A stretch of 64,000 bases of DNA from positions 620,001-684,000 of the forward strand of contig NZ_JAPEMT010000004.1 of assembly GCF_026342435.1 (NCBI RefSeq), given 5' to 3'. The DNA comes from Streptomyces sp. NBC_00237. Its GTDB lineage: Bacteria > Actinomycetota > Actinomycetes > Streptomycetales > Streptomycetaceae. Each line of letters starts with the position of its first letter. Within the stretch, counting starts at the first letter, position 1. Shown one piece after another: positions 19,243 through 28,529 of the stretch. A program made the position numbers and the translations under genes. The notes beneath the pieces were generated by a model, which was not told the DNA's origin, made no database searches, and saw only the letters and a program-made list of their open reading frames with translations.

Positions 19243-19258
19243 GGAGGTCTCCGTCCGG

Positions 19259-20629
19259 TCAGTGGTCGTAGAGGCGGAAGACGTGGGTGCCGGTGACAGG
19301 TCCGCAGTACGGGGCCAGGAGAGCGTCGATCCGGTCGCGCGCCTCGGGGACCTGGTGGTCGAGGTTCTCGGCGTAGCGCTCGGCGGCGTGGCAGAGCGGG
19401 AAGGCGTGGCTGGTGTCGAGCCAGGTGATCTCCAGCCAGCCGTCCGGGAGCCGGTAGGGAGACACGGCGCTGCGGCCGTCGAGGGCGGGCACGATGTCGT
19501 GCTCGTTGACCAGGCTGATGATCCGGGTGCGGGGGTCGGCGGGCTTCTTGTAGTCGATGGGTGAGCCGACGGCGACGACGTGGGTCACCTCGTAGGTGCC
19601 GGTGAACTCGGGGAGGGAAGCGAGGTTCATGGCGGCGGCCCCGCCCTGGCTGTGGCCGATGATGGCCACCTTCGCGCCGGCGGGCACGCACGCGGCGACC
19701 GCTTTGCGTGCCGCACGGGTGTAGGGGGTGTCGGTGCGTCCGACGTTGGTGAAGCCGCCCACGAGGTCCATGGGGCTGTCGTTGCGGGGTGCGCCGCCGC
19801 CCATGCCGGACATCTGGAGGACGTAGCGGTCGGGGCCGTCGGGCACGGTGACGGTGTGGACCATCACGCGGCCGACGTTGCCGAGGGCGGCGATGTTGCG
19901 CACCCACTGGGTGATGCCCCCGCCTGTGCCCAGCCGGGGGTGCAGGTCTACGTCTGTGGGGAGCAGTTCGGCGCGGCCCGCTCCGCGGTCGAAGAAGGCC
20001 CAGAAGCTGATGGGGATGCCCAATAGCGGTTCCGCGTCCGGGACTTCGCCGGTGGCGATGGCCCAGGCGCTGCGGTCGTTGAAGGGGTTCTCGTCGAGCA
20101 GCGCGTTCCAGGCGAGCAGGTCGGCGAAGACGGGTGCGACGGAGGACAGGGAGTAGGAGGTTCCGTCCGTGGCGGCCATCGACCGGAAGATCTTCACGGC
20201 CTCCGCCTGCCGGTCCTCTTCGATCGCCTGGATGAGCCGGGCGAGTGGCCCCTCCAGCAGTTCCGGGTGGCGCAGGGCGGCGGCTTCGACCCGTAGGCGC
20301 AACCCCGTGACGGCCATGTCGCGTGCGAGGCCGGTGCGGTTGAGGAGGAGACCGGCGTACTCGGCTGCCGTGCCTCGGCGGCCTCCGGCGAAGCCGTGTC
20401 CCAGGCCCTGGCGGCGGGTGAGGGTCCGCAACAGGGTGCGTGCGGCCGCGAATCCGGCCCGTGGGTGGCGCAGGGCGGCAGTGAGGAGTTCGCCGGAGCA
20501 CAGGGCGGCGGTGGCGTCCCGGCCGGCCCGCCGGGTCTCGGCCGCGGCGGTGCCGAGCAGCCGGGACGCGGCGTGCAGAGCCTCGGTGCCGGAGGCGGGC
20601 GAGGAGGTGTCTGCCGGGTTCACGGTCAT
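19259..20629 (-). CDS. Alpha/beta-hydrolase with lipase-type GHSQGG motif
   Basis: A 456-residue protein. The C-terminal half is an alpha/beta hydrolase: nucleophile S327 in VAIIGHSQGGAAAMN, with the expected acidic residue and His downstream (a DTSHAF segment near residue 405 is one His candidate). The N-terminal 180 residues are Ala/Arg-rich and helical and not recognised. No signal peptide is visible, so it is probably cytoplasmic. The ATG at 20629 overlaps the stop of the alpha-dioxygenase-like gene by 4 bp, so the two are co-translated. This fits release or processing of an acyl substrate, by inference. Confidence 0.8.
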   Translation of the reverse strand: MTVNPADTSSPASGTEALHAASRLLGTAAAETRRAGRDATAALCSGELLTAALRHPRAGFAAARTLLRTLTRRQGLGHGFAGGRRGTAAEYAGLLLNRTGLARDMAVTGLRLRVEAAALRHPELLEGPLARLIQAIEEDRQAEAVKIFRSMAATDGTSYSLSSVAPVFADLLAWNALLDENPFNDRSAWAIATGEVPDAEPLLGIPISFWAFFDRGAGRAELLPTDVDLHPRLGTGGGITQWVRNIAALGNVGRVMVHTVTVPDGPDRYVLQMSGMGGGAPRNDSPMDLVGGFTNVGRTDTPYTRAARKAVAACVPAGAKVAIIGHSQGGAAAMNLASLPEFTGTYEVTHVVAVGSPIDYKKPADPRTRIISLVNEHDIVPALDGRSAVSPYRLPDGWLEITWLDTSHAFPLCHAAERYAENLDHQVPEARDRIDALLAPYCGPVTGTHVFRLYDH

Positions 20630-22443
20630 CCGGTGGGCTGCCAGGTGTGGAAGGCGTTGCGGGTGCCTTCGAGCCCGTCGGCGAGTTCGGGGTGGTGGCG
20701 CAGGAGCAGCTGGTGCATGCCGGTGCGTTCGATCCACTCCATGCCCTCGGGGGTGTACACCTCGGGCCGGTAGTCGTCGGTGAAGAAGCGGTCGCTGGTC
20801 ATGCGGCGCACCGCCATCAGGACGAAGATGCGGTACGCGGTCTCGCTGAACCCGAATCCGGGCTTGCGGGGCTCGGCGAGCATGCCGACCATGGCGTCGA
20901 CCTGGTCGAGGTCGCCCTCGTAGATGTCGCGGATCTGCTGGACCCACTGAGGGTTGTCGCTGAGCTGGGAGAAGTCGGTGAGGCGGGGCTTGCGGACCTG
21001 GGCGCGGAAGTCGTTGTAGCGGGGGATGCCGCGTTCCCGGCCGCGCAGGATGTCCAGGGTGCCGACGTCGAGGACTTCGCCGTCCAGGCGGGTGAGCCGG
21101 GACAGCGCGCGGGGATGGTTGTGCAGGGAGTTGTCACCGCAGGGCATGGTGCCGAAGGAGTACATGAGGTCACTGAGCCCGTACTGGTCGACCGTGGTGC
21201 GGGTGCTGAGGCCCTGGAGAGTGGTGAAGTCGACGGTGTCGATGAGGCGGCCGTCCTGGTGGGCACGGAGCGGGTACGCGTCGCGCAGCATGGGGTGCAG
21301 GCGGTAGCAGTAGGCGAATTCCTCGGTGAGGGAGAAGGGCACCCCTTCGTGGTCGATGGTGGAGCCGAGGGCTCCGGTCAGCTCCACGCTGCGGGACAGG
21401 AAACCGCCGTGGCGGGCCCGGGAGGCGAGCCAGCGGGGCAGGCCGCCCCGGCCGACGACCGAGGAGGCGAGGTGCTGGGCCGGGCAGTCGATGATTCCCG
21501 GGGTCCACTCCAGCAGGTGGATGCGGGCCATGACGGCCGTGTTGACGAGCCGGGCGGTGTGGAAGAGCCGTTCGTCGTCCCAGGTCGGGTAGGACGCCTT
21601 GAGTCGGTCGCAGATGCTGTTGTGCTCCTTGGCGAAGAGCGTGTGCATCAGGGAGAGGCCGAGCCAGTAGTTGTCGTTGAAGCCGGTGCTGTCGATGCCC
21701 GCCATGCCGGGCGTGGTCTCGTCGGGCAGCCGTCCTTCGGACATGGCGAGTTTGCCGTCCTCACCGGTGCGCAGCCGACGGCAGCGCGCTTCGTCGGCGC
21801 CGTAGATCTGGGAGCCGTCCCACCAGTGGCTGATGTGGTTGGCGAAACCCGGCCTCGATCCGGTCTCCGTGGAGGGGTGGGGGTCCGCCGGGGTGCGGCG
21901 CACCCGCATCGGGCAGGACGGCCAGGGGTCGTCGGCGGCGAGGTCGACCTCGATCGGGTCGTCCTTGACGGCGTCGCCGTGGCTGACCCAGCCGTGCACC
22001 TGGAACTGCAGCCAGGCCGCGGCGAGCATGTTGAGCCGGTCGCTGGGCCGGAAGGCGTCCCGGGTGAGCAGCAGCCGGCTGACGTCGCGCGGGCTGGGCG
22101 TCAGGAGCTGGGGCATGGTCTCGGGGACGGCGGCGTCCGGGGGCATGTTGCGGCCGAAACGGGTTCCGGAACGGCCCATCTCGGTGTCGTGCGGGTCGTA
22201 ACCCGACCCGTCATAGCTGCGGTACGCGGCGAGAAGACCGGGTGCCCGTCCGGCACGTTCGGCGGGCGTGTGGGCGTCGAAGAGGTTGTGCCGGACCATC
22301 TGGGTGCGCAGCTGGTTGAGTTCCGCCAGCCCCAGGTAGCGCGACTTGTCGTACCAGGCTCGGGGCTGCCTGCCGGACGTTCCCGCCCGGGGGAGTCCGT
22401 GGGGGGTGCGGCGGGCGGAGGGTTCGCGGGGCGGGGCACTCAC
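20626..22443 (-). CDS. Animal-type heme peroxidase resembling plant fatty-acid alpha-dioxygenase
   Basis: A 605-residue heme enzyme of the cyclooxygenase/alpha-dioxygenase superfamily. H150 (LQFQVHGWVSH) fits the distal heme histidine. Y380 and H383 in FAYCYRLHPML give the Tyr-x2-His arrangement of the catalytic tyrosine and proximal heme ligand. The NYWLGLSLMHTLFAKEHN segment is the other family block. Length and spacing of these residues are close to plant alpha-dioxygenases (about 620-640 residues), which add O2 to the alpha carbon of fatty acids. I chose GTG 22443 because GGAG lies upstream and the frame further upstream is not protein-like. It is co-transcribed with a hydrolase, and two desaturase genes lie 168 bp upstream on the same strand. 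Confidence 0.88.
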   Translation of the reverse strand: MSAPPREPSARRTPHGLPRAGTSGRQPRAWYDKSRYLGLAELNQLRTQMVRHNLFDAHTPAERAGRAPGLLAAYRSYDGSGYDPHDTEMGRSGTRFGRNMPPDAAVPETMPQLLTPSPRDVSRLLLTRDAFRPSDRLNMLAAAWLQFQVHGWVSHGDAVKDDPIEVDLAADDPWPSCPMRVRRTPADPHPSTETGSRPGFANHISHWWDGSQIYGADEARCRRLRTGEDGKLAMSEGRLPDETTPGMAGIDSTGFNDNYWLGLSLMHTLFAKEHNSICDRLKASYPTWDDERLFHTARLVNTAVMARIHLLEWTPGIIDCPAQHLASSVVGRGGLPRWLASRARHGGFLSRSVELTGALGSTIDHEGVPFSLTEEFAYCYRLHPMLRDAYPLRAHQDGRLIDTVDFTTLQGLSTRTTVDQYGLSDLMYSFGTMPCGDNSLHNHPRALSRLTRLDGEVLDVGTLDILRGRERGIPRYNDFRAQVRKPRLTDFSQLSDNPQWVQQIRDIYEGDLDQVDAMVGMLAEPRKPGFGFSETAYRIFVLMAVRRMTSDRFFTDDYRPEVYTPEGMEWIERTGMHQLLLRHHPELADGLEGTRNAFHTWQPTG

Positions 22444-22611
22444 AGGACTCACTCCAAGAGGCTGGCAGGCGACGGTCGGCCGGTAACGGACCGGTCCAGT
22501 GCCCGGGCGAGCTCTACAGCGCTCTCGTAGCGGCGGTGGACTCCTCCAGGTATCCCCTGACCGTCGCCACTGCGCATGCACACGGACCCAAACGGGTACG
22601 GCCGGGTGCGC

Positions 22612-23553
22612 TCAGTGGAGGCGGCGGGCGGCGATCCGCTCGGCAGTGGGCCAGTGGACGTCCCGGGCCAGACCCAGCCGCTCCAGCAGCCTGATGAGAC
22701 GGGCGGTCGGGTCGAGCTGGCCCGGCAGTACACCGTGCCGGGCACTGGTCGGGTCGGCGTGGTGGTAGTTGTGCCAGCCCTCGCCGAGCGTGATCAGGGC
22801 GACCCAGCGGACGTCGCGCGACCGGTCACGCGTGGCGAAGGCAGCGGTGCCGAAGGAGTGGGCGACGGAATTGACCGACCAGGTCGCATGGTGCACCAGG
22901 GCGTACCGTACGAGGGAGGCCCAGAAGAACGCGGTGAGCGCCCCGGTCCACGACCCCGCCCACAGCCCCCCGGCCGCTGCCGGCAGGGTCCACGACGCGA
23001 GGGCGACGAGTGGGTAGTAGCGGCAGAGCAGCCGCAGGTCCGGGTCGTCCAGCACGTCGGGGGCCCAGTGCCGGAAGTCGGAGCGTTCGCGGTTCGACCA
23101 GAACCAGCCGACCTGCGCGTGCCACAGGCCCTTGAGCAGCGCCCGCCCGCTGTCGCCGAAGCGCCAGGGCGAGTGCGGGTCTCCGGGGCCGTCGGCGTGG
23201 CGGTGGTGCCTGCGGTGCTCCGCCACCCAGTGCACGACGGACCCTTCCAGGGCGAACCCTCCGGCCAGCGCCAGCACGATCCGCAGCGGTCTGCCCGCCC
23301 TGAACGACCGGTGGGTGAACAGCCGGTGGTAGCCCAGCGTGATTCCGCAGATGCCGATGACGTACATCAGGAGGGTCAGCACCACGTCCCGGTAGGTGAT
23401 GCCCCATCCCCACGCCGCCGGAACGGCCGCGACAAGGGCGGCGAGCGGGACGACGATCACGCCCACCAGCAGTGCGGAGCGCTTGGCCGTGCCCACCGGT
23501 CGCAGCTCACCTCCGTTCGGTTTCACGGCGGGGCGGCCGGACGGTCCGGTCAT
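22612..23553 (-). CDS. Stearoyl-CoA/acyl desaturase (delta-9 type, three His boxes)
   Basis: A 313-residue integral-membrane di-iron desaturase. The three histidine boxes are HRLFTH, HRRHH and HNYHH, with hydrophobic pairs of helices between them (about 30-85 and 180-230). This pattern is that of the acyl-CoA delta-9 desaturase family, which introduces the first cis double bond in a saturated chain. Its ATG overlaps the stop of the second desaturase gene by 4 bp. The position of the double bond cannot be proved from sequence. Confidence 0.9.
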   Translation of the reverse strand: MTGPSGRPAVKPNGGELRPVGTAKRSALLVGVIVVPLAALVAAVPAAWGWGITYRDVVLTLLMYVIGICGITLGYHRLFTHRSFRAGRPLRIVLALAGGFALEGSVVHWVAEHRRHHRHADGPGDPHSPWRFGDSGRALLKGLWHAQVGWFWSNRERSDFRHWAPDVLDDPDLRLLCRYYPLVALASWTLPAAAGGLWAGSWTGALTAFFWASLVRYALVHHATWSVNSVAHSFGTAAFATRDRSRDVRWVALITLGEGWHNYHHADPTSARHGVLPGQLDPTARLIRLLERLGLARDVHWPTAERIAARRLH

Positions 23554-24701
23554 GGTGTGCGCACGCGCAGGGGGGCACCGGCGTCGTGCAGGTGCCGCAG
23601 CACCTGCACGTAGGTTCCCGTCAGCGTTTCGGTGACGTAGGGGATGTCGCGGGCCCGGCAGAACTCCTCGACCAACGGGGCGGCCCGCCGCAGGGACGGG
23701 CGGGGCATCGTCGGGAACAGGTGGTGTTCGATCTGGTGATTGAGGCCGCCGTACAGGAATTCCACGAACCGTCCACCGGCGATGTTGCGGGCCGTGACCG
23801 CCTGGCGGCGGACGGGATCACGGGCGTCCTCGGGCGTCAGGACCGGCATGCCCTTATGGTTCGGGGCGAAGGTGGCACCGAGGTAGAGGCCCCACAGGGC
23901 GTGGTGGAGGACCGCGAACACCAGGGCGTGGCCGAGGGGCATCGCGGCCAGCAGCAGTCCGGTGTAACCGACCGCGTGCACCAGCAGTCCGGTGGCTTCG
24001 GCCTCCCGGGAGACCGTGCGGCAGCGCAGGTCCTTGCGGCGCAGTGCCCGGATGCTCACGTGATGGAGATTGGCGCCCTGGAGCAGGGTCGCGGGGAAGT
24101 ACAGCCATGCCTGGTGCCTGGCCAGCAGTCGCTTCACACCGTGTCGCTGGACCGCGCGTTCGGGGCTCAGGCTCAGGACGACGTCGGCGACGTTGGGGTC
24201 GCGGCCGGGGTCGTTGGGGTAACGGTGGTGCCGGTTGTGCTCGTCCCTCCACCAGGCGTGGCTCGTGCCGGTCAGTACGTTCCCGAGGAAGAACGCCGTC
24301 CAGGCATTGGCCCGGTGGGAAGGGAACACCTGCTCGTGCGCCGCGTCATGCCCCAGGAAACCCGCCTGCGCGGACAGGAACGCCAGCGGTACGGCACCGC
24401 CCACGGCCCACCAGCTCCCTCCGAGCCCCCGCAGGGCCCACCACAACACCCCCAGCAATGCCACGAGTGCGCCGATCCGCAGGAGGTACCAGCCGGGCCG
24501 TCGCCGCAGCAGGCCGTGCGACCGCATCCGGGCCAGGAGCAGGGCGTAGTCGTTCTGGGGCGTCCGGGGGCCGGGGCGGGGTTCGGTGGCGGGTTCTGCG
24601 GTCGTCAACGGAAGCACTCCGTCCGAAGATGCGGGCCTCCACCCGGCGGGCGGCCCCGTAAGGGAACACAGGGTCATACCGGGCAGGGACGCCATGGACA
24701 C
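23550..24701 (-). CDS. Front-end/omega-type fatty-acid desaturase
   Basis: A membrane di-iron desaturase with boxes HDAAH, HNRHH and HQIEHH. The Gln in the third box (QxxHH) is typical of front-end and some bacterial delta-5/delta-6 or delta-12-type desaturases acting on an already unsaturated chain. The open frame runs from 24701 (383 residues), but the real start may be a TTG near 24609 (GGAG 8 nt upstream; product beginning MTTAEPATEPRPGP), because the first 30 residues are not family-like. No cytochrome b5 domain is fused. With the adjacent delta-9-type gene this could make polyunsaturated chains. Confidence 0.87.
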   Translation of the reverse strand: MSMASLPGMTLCSLTGPPAGWRPASSDGVLPLTTAEPATEPRPGPRTPQNDYALLLARMRSHGLLRRRPGWYLLRIGALVALLGVLWWALRGLGGSWWAVGGAVPLAFLSAQAGFLGHDAAHEQVFPSHRANAWTAFFLGNVLTGTSHAWWRDEHNRHHRYPNDPGRDPNVADVVLSLSPERAVQRHGVKRLLARHQAWLYFPATLLQGANLHHVSIRALRRKDLRCRTVSREAEATGLLVHAVGYTGLLLAAMPLGHALVFAVLHHALWGLYLGATFAPNHKGMPVLTPEDARDPVRRQAVTARNIAGGRFVEFLYGGLNHQIEHHLFPTMPRPSLRRAAPLVEEFCRARDIPYVTETLTGTYVQVLRHLHDAGAPLRVRTP

Positions 24702-24803
24702 CGTTCGAGCGGGAGGTTCACTCGATCAGCGCTCACCCCGTGGGCTGCACCGGCCACCGCGCCGGTCCGCGACGCTGCCGAGTGCGGCCAGGCGTCCGTG
24801 CTC

Positions 24804-24862
24804 GGGTCCCACCGCCCTCGTGGCCGATGCACAGGAGGATGCACAGGAGGGCGGTGGGACCC
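24804..24862. terminator. Long perfect hairpin between the GH3 remnant and the desaturase operon
   Basis: GGGTCCCACCGCCCT (24804-24818) pairs perfectly with 24848-24862 (15 bp). The 29-nt loop contains a direct duplication of GATGCACAGGAG (24826-24849). It lies downstream of the minus-strand GH3 fragment and upstream of the desaturases, so it probably separates their transcription. Confidence 0.65.
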
Positions 24863-24895
24863 GCGCTGCGGTGTGCGGCCCGGCACGACGGGCGT

Positions 24896-24972
24896 CTGGC
24901 GGCCGTCTGGCGGCCGTCTGGCGCAGGGCTAGCGCAGGGCTAGCGCAGGGCTAGCGCAGGGCTAGCGCAGGG
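24896..24972. repeat. Short tandem repeats of 11 bp at the 3' end of the GH3 remnant
   Basis: Two copies of CTGGCGGCCGT (24896-24917) are followed by 4.7 copies of GCGCAGGGCTA (24921-24972). The CTA in one unit is the TAG stop codon of the glycoside hydrolase fragment on the minus strand, so the repeat has spread across the stop codon. Confidence 0.9.
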
Positions 24973-25948
24973 TCGCCAAGAGGGCTTCGACGTCGTCGAA
25001 GTCGAGCGGGATGATGGGGAGTTTGGCGAGCTGGCTGAGTCTCATGTCGGCGACCATCCGGTGGCGAGGAGTGCCGTCCTTCGGGTAGGCGTCGCCCATG
25101 GTCTTACGTACCCGCGTCAGGAGGGTCTCCAGGGCGGGGCCGCCGACCGGGTGGGCGAGCCACTGGCCGAGTGTCGAGTCGGCGCCCGGGACCTCCGTGT
25201 ACGGGTCGCCCTCGACGGTGACCGTGGTGGTGAGGCGGATGTCGCGGCTGGAGGCGCCGACGTCGACGCGATGGTCGATTCCCTCGACGAGCCAGGCCCC
25301 GGCACCGATGTCGAAGTGGGCGAGGTCCTCGCGGGCGACGCGCAGGGTGACGTCGCGGGTTTCGGCCGCTTCGAGGCGGAGGGCCGCGAACGCCCTCAGC
25401 TCGCGCACCGGACGCCGCACCCGTGAGCCGGGCGCGCCCACGTACACCTGCACCACTTCGTGCCCGGCGCGCGGGCCGGTGTTGGTGACCGCCACGGTGA
25501 CCTCGATCCCGGTGCCGTCCTGCGTCACCCGCAGGTCGGTGTGGTCGAAGGTGGTGTACGAGAGGCCGTGGCCGAAGGGGAACGAGACGTCCATGTCGCG
25601 GGCGTCGTAGTGCCGGTAGCCGACGAACAGCCTCTCGCCGTACCGGGCGTGGCCCTGCTCGCCCGGCCAGTCGAGGTGGGCCGGGGTGTCGGCGAGGCGC
25701 AGCGGGACGGTCTCGGTGAGCCTGCCCGACGGGTTGGCGTGGCCGAGGAGCAGGTCGGCGGTCGCGGAGCCGCCCGCCTGGCCGAGCAGCCACCCCTCCA
25801 GGACGGCCGGGACGTCGTCGATCCAGCCGGACAGCCGGACGACGCCGCCGTTGGCGAGGACCACGACCGCACGCGGGTTGACGGCCGTCACGGCGGCGAG
25901 CAACTCGGTCTGCTCCAGCGGGAGTTCGAGGTGGTCGCGGTCGTACCT
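24962..25948 (-). pseudogene. GH3 beta-glucosidase, 5'-truncated (C-terminal half only)
   Basis: About 329 residues corresponding to the second (C-terminal alpha/beta) domain and the fibronectin-III-like domain of family 3 glycoside hydrolases: YDRDHLELPLEQTELL, VLANGGVV, HGLSYTTF and a closing PLDFDDVEALLATL. The catalytic N-terminal barrel is absent. Similarity stops abruptly near 25948, where a plus-strand gene tail begins, so this is a recombination junction. The open frame continues to 26350, but that part is not GH3-like. No longer able to encode an active enzyme. Confidence 0.85.
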
Positions 25949-26147
25949 CCAACGCCTGGAGACCCGCATCCTGGAGCGTGCCCCCCACGTGGTGATCAAC
26001 GAGCGCGCGGTGACGCTGCGCACGATGAAACTGAGCGGCCAGATCCTGGCCGCCAACGGGCTTCGGCAGTACGCGGTCCCCATCGACCCGTGGCTGATCC
26101 TGGACCCCGCCGACGATGACGGGGCCCCGCTGACGGTGCTGCCGTGA
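25946..26147 (+). pseudogene. C-terminal fragment of an unidentified protein
   Basis: About 66 codons with normal coding character (RLETRILERAPHVVINERAV... ending DPWLILDPADD...TVLP, stop at 26147). It begins exactly where the minus-strand GH3 similarity ends. Not recognised. Its abrupt start and lack of an initiation site mark it as a 3' gene remnant left by a rearrangement. Confidence 0.5.
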
Positions 26148-26202
26148 CCGGTCCCGCAGAGGACTGGGGCTCGCAGGGTGGCAAGGGCGGCCCGCGTCCG
26201 GC

Positions 26203-26462
26203 TCAGGTCCAGAAGTCGTCGTGCACCGCAGCCGCACTCTCGTAGAGGAACGGCCCCACCACGTCCACCACGGGGTTGCCGTGGGCGAAGACCTTGCGGG
26301 AGGGCAGGGCCGACAGGGGATGGTGGCCACTGGCGCCGGCGAGGGCGCACAGTTCATCCTCGCCGAGGGCGTAGACGACACGGCGGATGCCGCTCCAGTA
26401 GACGGCCCCTGCACACATGGCGCACGGTTCGGTGCTGGTGTACAGCGTTGCGGCAACAGGGA
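26203..26462 (-). pseudogene. Nucleoside/guanine deaminase family, 5'-truncated
   Basis: The C-terminal part of a zinc-dependent nucleotide deaminase: LYTSTEPCAMCAGAVYWSGIRRVVYAL holds the PCxxC zinc cysteines, followed by a typical tail ending AVHDDFWT. The upstream HAE motif, which carries the third zinc ligand and catalytic Glu, is missing because the gene is cut near 26462, where an MFS remnant on the other strand begins. Confidence 0.8.
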
Positions 26463-26467
26463 GGCCC

Positions 26468-27498
26468 GCAGGGCCGAGCTGGGCTCGGTCCCTGTTCCTC
26501 GGACCCGTCTGGGTCCTGGTGACCCGTCGGTACTCGCGCAAGACGGTCCTCGCGGTGTACTGCGGCTTCTGGGGCGTACGGACCATGGCCTGTGGACTGT
26601 CCCAGAACTACGTTCAGCTCCTCGTCCTGTTCACCGTCGCCACGGCCGGCCCCGCAGGCGGCGGCCCGCTCGCCAACGGGCTGCTCGCCGACCTCTTCGA
26701 CGACGCGTCACGCGGCCGGGCAGCCGCCTTGCTCCACGCACTGTCCGCGCTCGGTCTCGGCGCCGCGGGACCCTGTTCGGCCTCATCTCGGACACACCGG
26801 ACGGCTGGCGGTAGGGCTTCTTCGCCGTCGGCGGGCTCCAGGTCGTCTGCGGCGTACTCGTGCTGTTCTTCCTGCGCGACCCCGGCATCGGCGCGTCCGA
26901 GCCCCAACTCACTCACAGTTGAGGCACATTGGCGAAGCGGCCCGCTCTGACCCGGGCCCGGGTGCGGGAGTTGTCGCGCCACCGCACCGTGCTCGTCATC
27001 TGCGGCCAGCGGCTGCTCACCGGCCGGTTCGTCCTGCTCGCCTTCGGGGTGACCTTCCGGCTGGACGAGCGAGGCTTCAGCAACGCCGCGGCGTCCGCGG
27101 TGACGCTCCCCGTCACCGCTTCGTACGTCGTGGGAACCTTGCTCGGCGGACTCGTCACCGACCGGGTGCACCGGCTCCACCCGCGTACCGGACGCGTCAT
27201 GGCGATGCGGTACGTTCTTCTCCCGTACGTCGTCATGGCAGCCCTCGTCACCCAGATCACCTGGCCCTCGCTTGCCGTGTACTTCGTCATGTTCGGGCTG
27301 CTCGCCGCAGTGCAGAGCGCGCTGCCGGGCATCAACCGGCCGTTGATGATGGCGGCCGTACTGCCGGAGATGCGCAGCGCCGCGTTCGCCCTGATGTTCT
27401 CCGTGGAGGCCATGGGCTGGGCCGTCAGTGCGCTCCTGCACGAAGAACTGACGCGTCATGAACGCGAGCCCAAGCTCCGGCGCTGTACCGCCCCGTGA
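26468..27498 (+). pseudogene. MFS transporter, decayed (frameshift plus two nonsense codons)
   Basis: Membrane-transport coding can be followed through the whole stretch. 26468-26770 reads as helices 2-4 (RRYSRKTVLAVYCGFWG..., GLLADLFDDASRGRAAALLHA). A frameshift near 26770 leads to LFGLISDTPDGWR, then an in-frame TAG (26812-26814). FFAVGGLQVVCGVLVLFFLRD follows, then TGA (26920-26922), and the C-terminal half continues in the same frame to 27498. The N-terminal helices are absent. It is a clear relic, next to other truncated genes. Confidence 0.85.
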
Positions 27499-27689
27499 AC
27501 CTCAGGTCCGACGACCGGGCGGGGGACGAGGGCGAGTTCCCGCCTCTTTGTGGCTTGATCATCTTTGTGGTGATTCCGGGGAACCACACCCCTCCCACCC
27601 CCGTCGTGACAGGTGCACCTCCGTACAGCAGAACCCCGTACGGACCAGGCATCACACGCGCCACCTCACGCACCACACCGGGAGTCCTC

Positions 27690-28469
27690 GTGTCCATACT
27701 CAGCAAGCGTTCCACCGCTGCCGTCCTCACCACCGGCCTCCTCGCCGCGCTCGGGACGGCGGCCGGCGTCGCCCCCGCGGCCGCCATCCACGGCGGGAAG
27801 GGCACGACCGTCGTGGACCACCCGTACGTGATGTCGCTGCAGAGCGCGGAGGGCGAGGCGTTCTGCGGCGGCACCCTCATCACCCCGACCAAGGTGCTCA
27901 CCGCGGGCCACTGCGTCGACGAGGGGCTGAAGCCCGGCGGGCTGCGGGTCGTCGGCGGGCGCACCGACCTGCGGACCGGCAAGGGCACGGTCGCGAAGGT
28001 TGCGTCGATCAAGATCCACCCGAAGTACGACGTGCGCACCTTGACCCACGACGCGGCCGTCGTGACCCTCGCGAAGCCGATGCCGTACAAGACCCTGCCG
28101 GTGGCCGGGCCCAAGGACGCGGCGCTGTTCGACTCGGGTTCGCCGGTGACCGCGCTGGGCTGGGGCCTCACCGCGACCAGCACGCCCGGTGTGCGGCTGA
28201 AGTCGGCCGCACTGGTGCTGAACCCGCTTGCGAAGTGCGCACCGTTCACCGAGCCCTGGGAGACCGCGGCGAACAAGCTCTGCGGAACCCCCGCCGAAGG
28301 CACCAGGAACAGCATCTGCCACGGCGACTCGGGCGGTCCGCTGGTCTCGGGCGGCAAGCTGATCGGCATCACTTCCGCGGGCAATAGCTACTGCAACGAC
28401 GACTTCCCGTTCAGCATCTTCACCCGCTCCTCCGCCGTCACGGCGGACCTGGGCGTACCCGCTTCCTGA
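27690..28469 (+). CDS. Secreted trypsin-like serine protease
   Basis: A 259-residue S1-family protease. The start is GTG 27690 (GGGAG 5 nt upstream). Residues 1-32 form a signal peptide ending APAAA-I. The catalytic triad is intact: H74 in TAGHC, D121 in HDAAV and S214 in GDSGGP. Cysteines near 59/75 and 210/232 can form the usual disulfides. The IHGGKGT start of the mature chain is where the activation IVGG would be, so cleavage may be altered. It is intact despite lying between decayed genes. Confidence 0.92.
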   Translation: MSILSKRSTAAVLTTGLLAALGTAAGVAPAAAIHGGKGTTVVDHPYVMSLQSAEGEAFCGGTLITPTKVLTAGHCVDEGLKPGGLRVVGGRTDLRTGKGTVAKVASIKIHPKYDVRTLTHDAAVVTLAKPMPYKTLPVAGPKDAALFDSGSPVTALGWGLTATSTPGVRLKSAALVLNPLAKCAPFTEPWETAANKLCGTPAEGTRNSICHGDSGGPLVSGGKLIGITSAGNSYCNDDFPFSIFTRSSAVTADLGVPAS

Positions 28470-28529
28470 CGGATCGTCAAGTAGCTTTCTCGGCCGGGCA
28501 GTCCAGGGGCGGTGGGGGCGAAGGCCCGT

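Noticed and set aside
24962..26350. Full-length 462-residue GH3 protein
   Set aside because: Only the part below about 25948 is GH3-like; the N-terminal 130 codons are antisense to other gene fragments.
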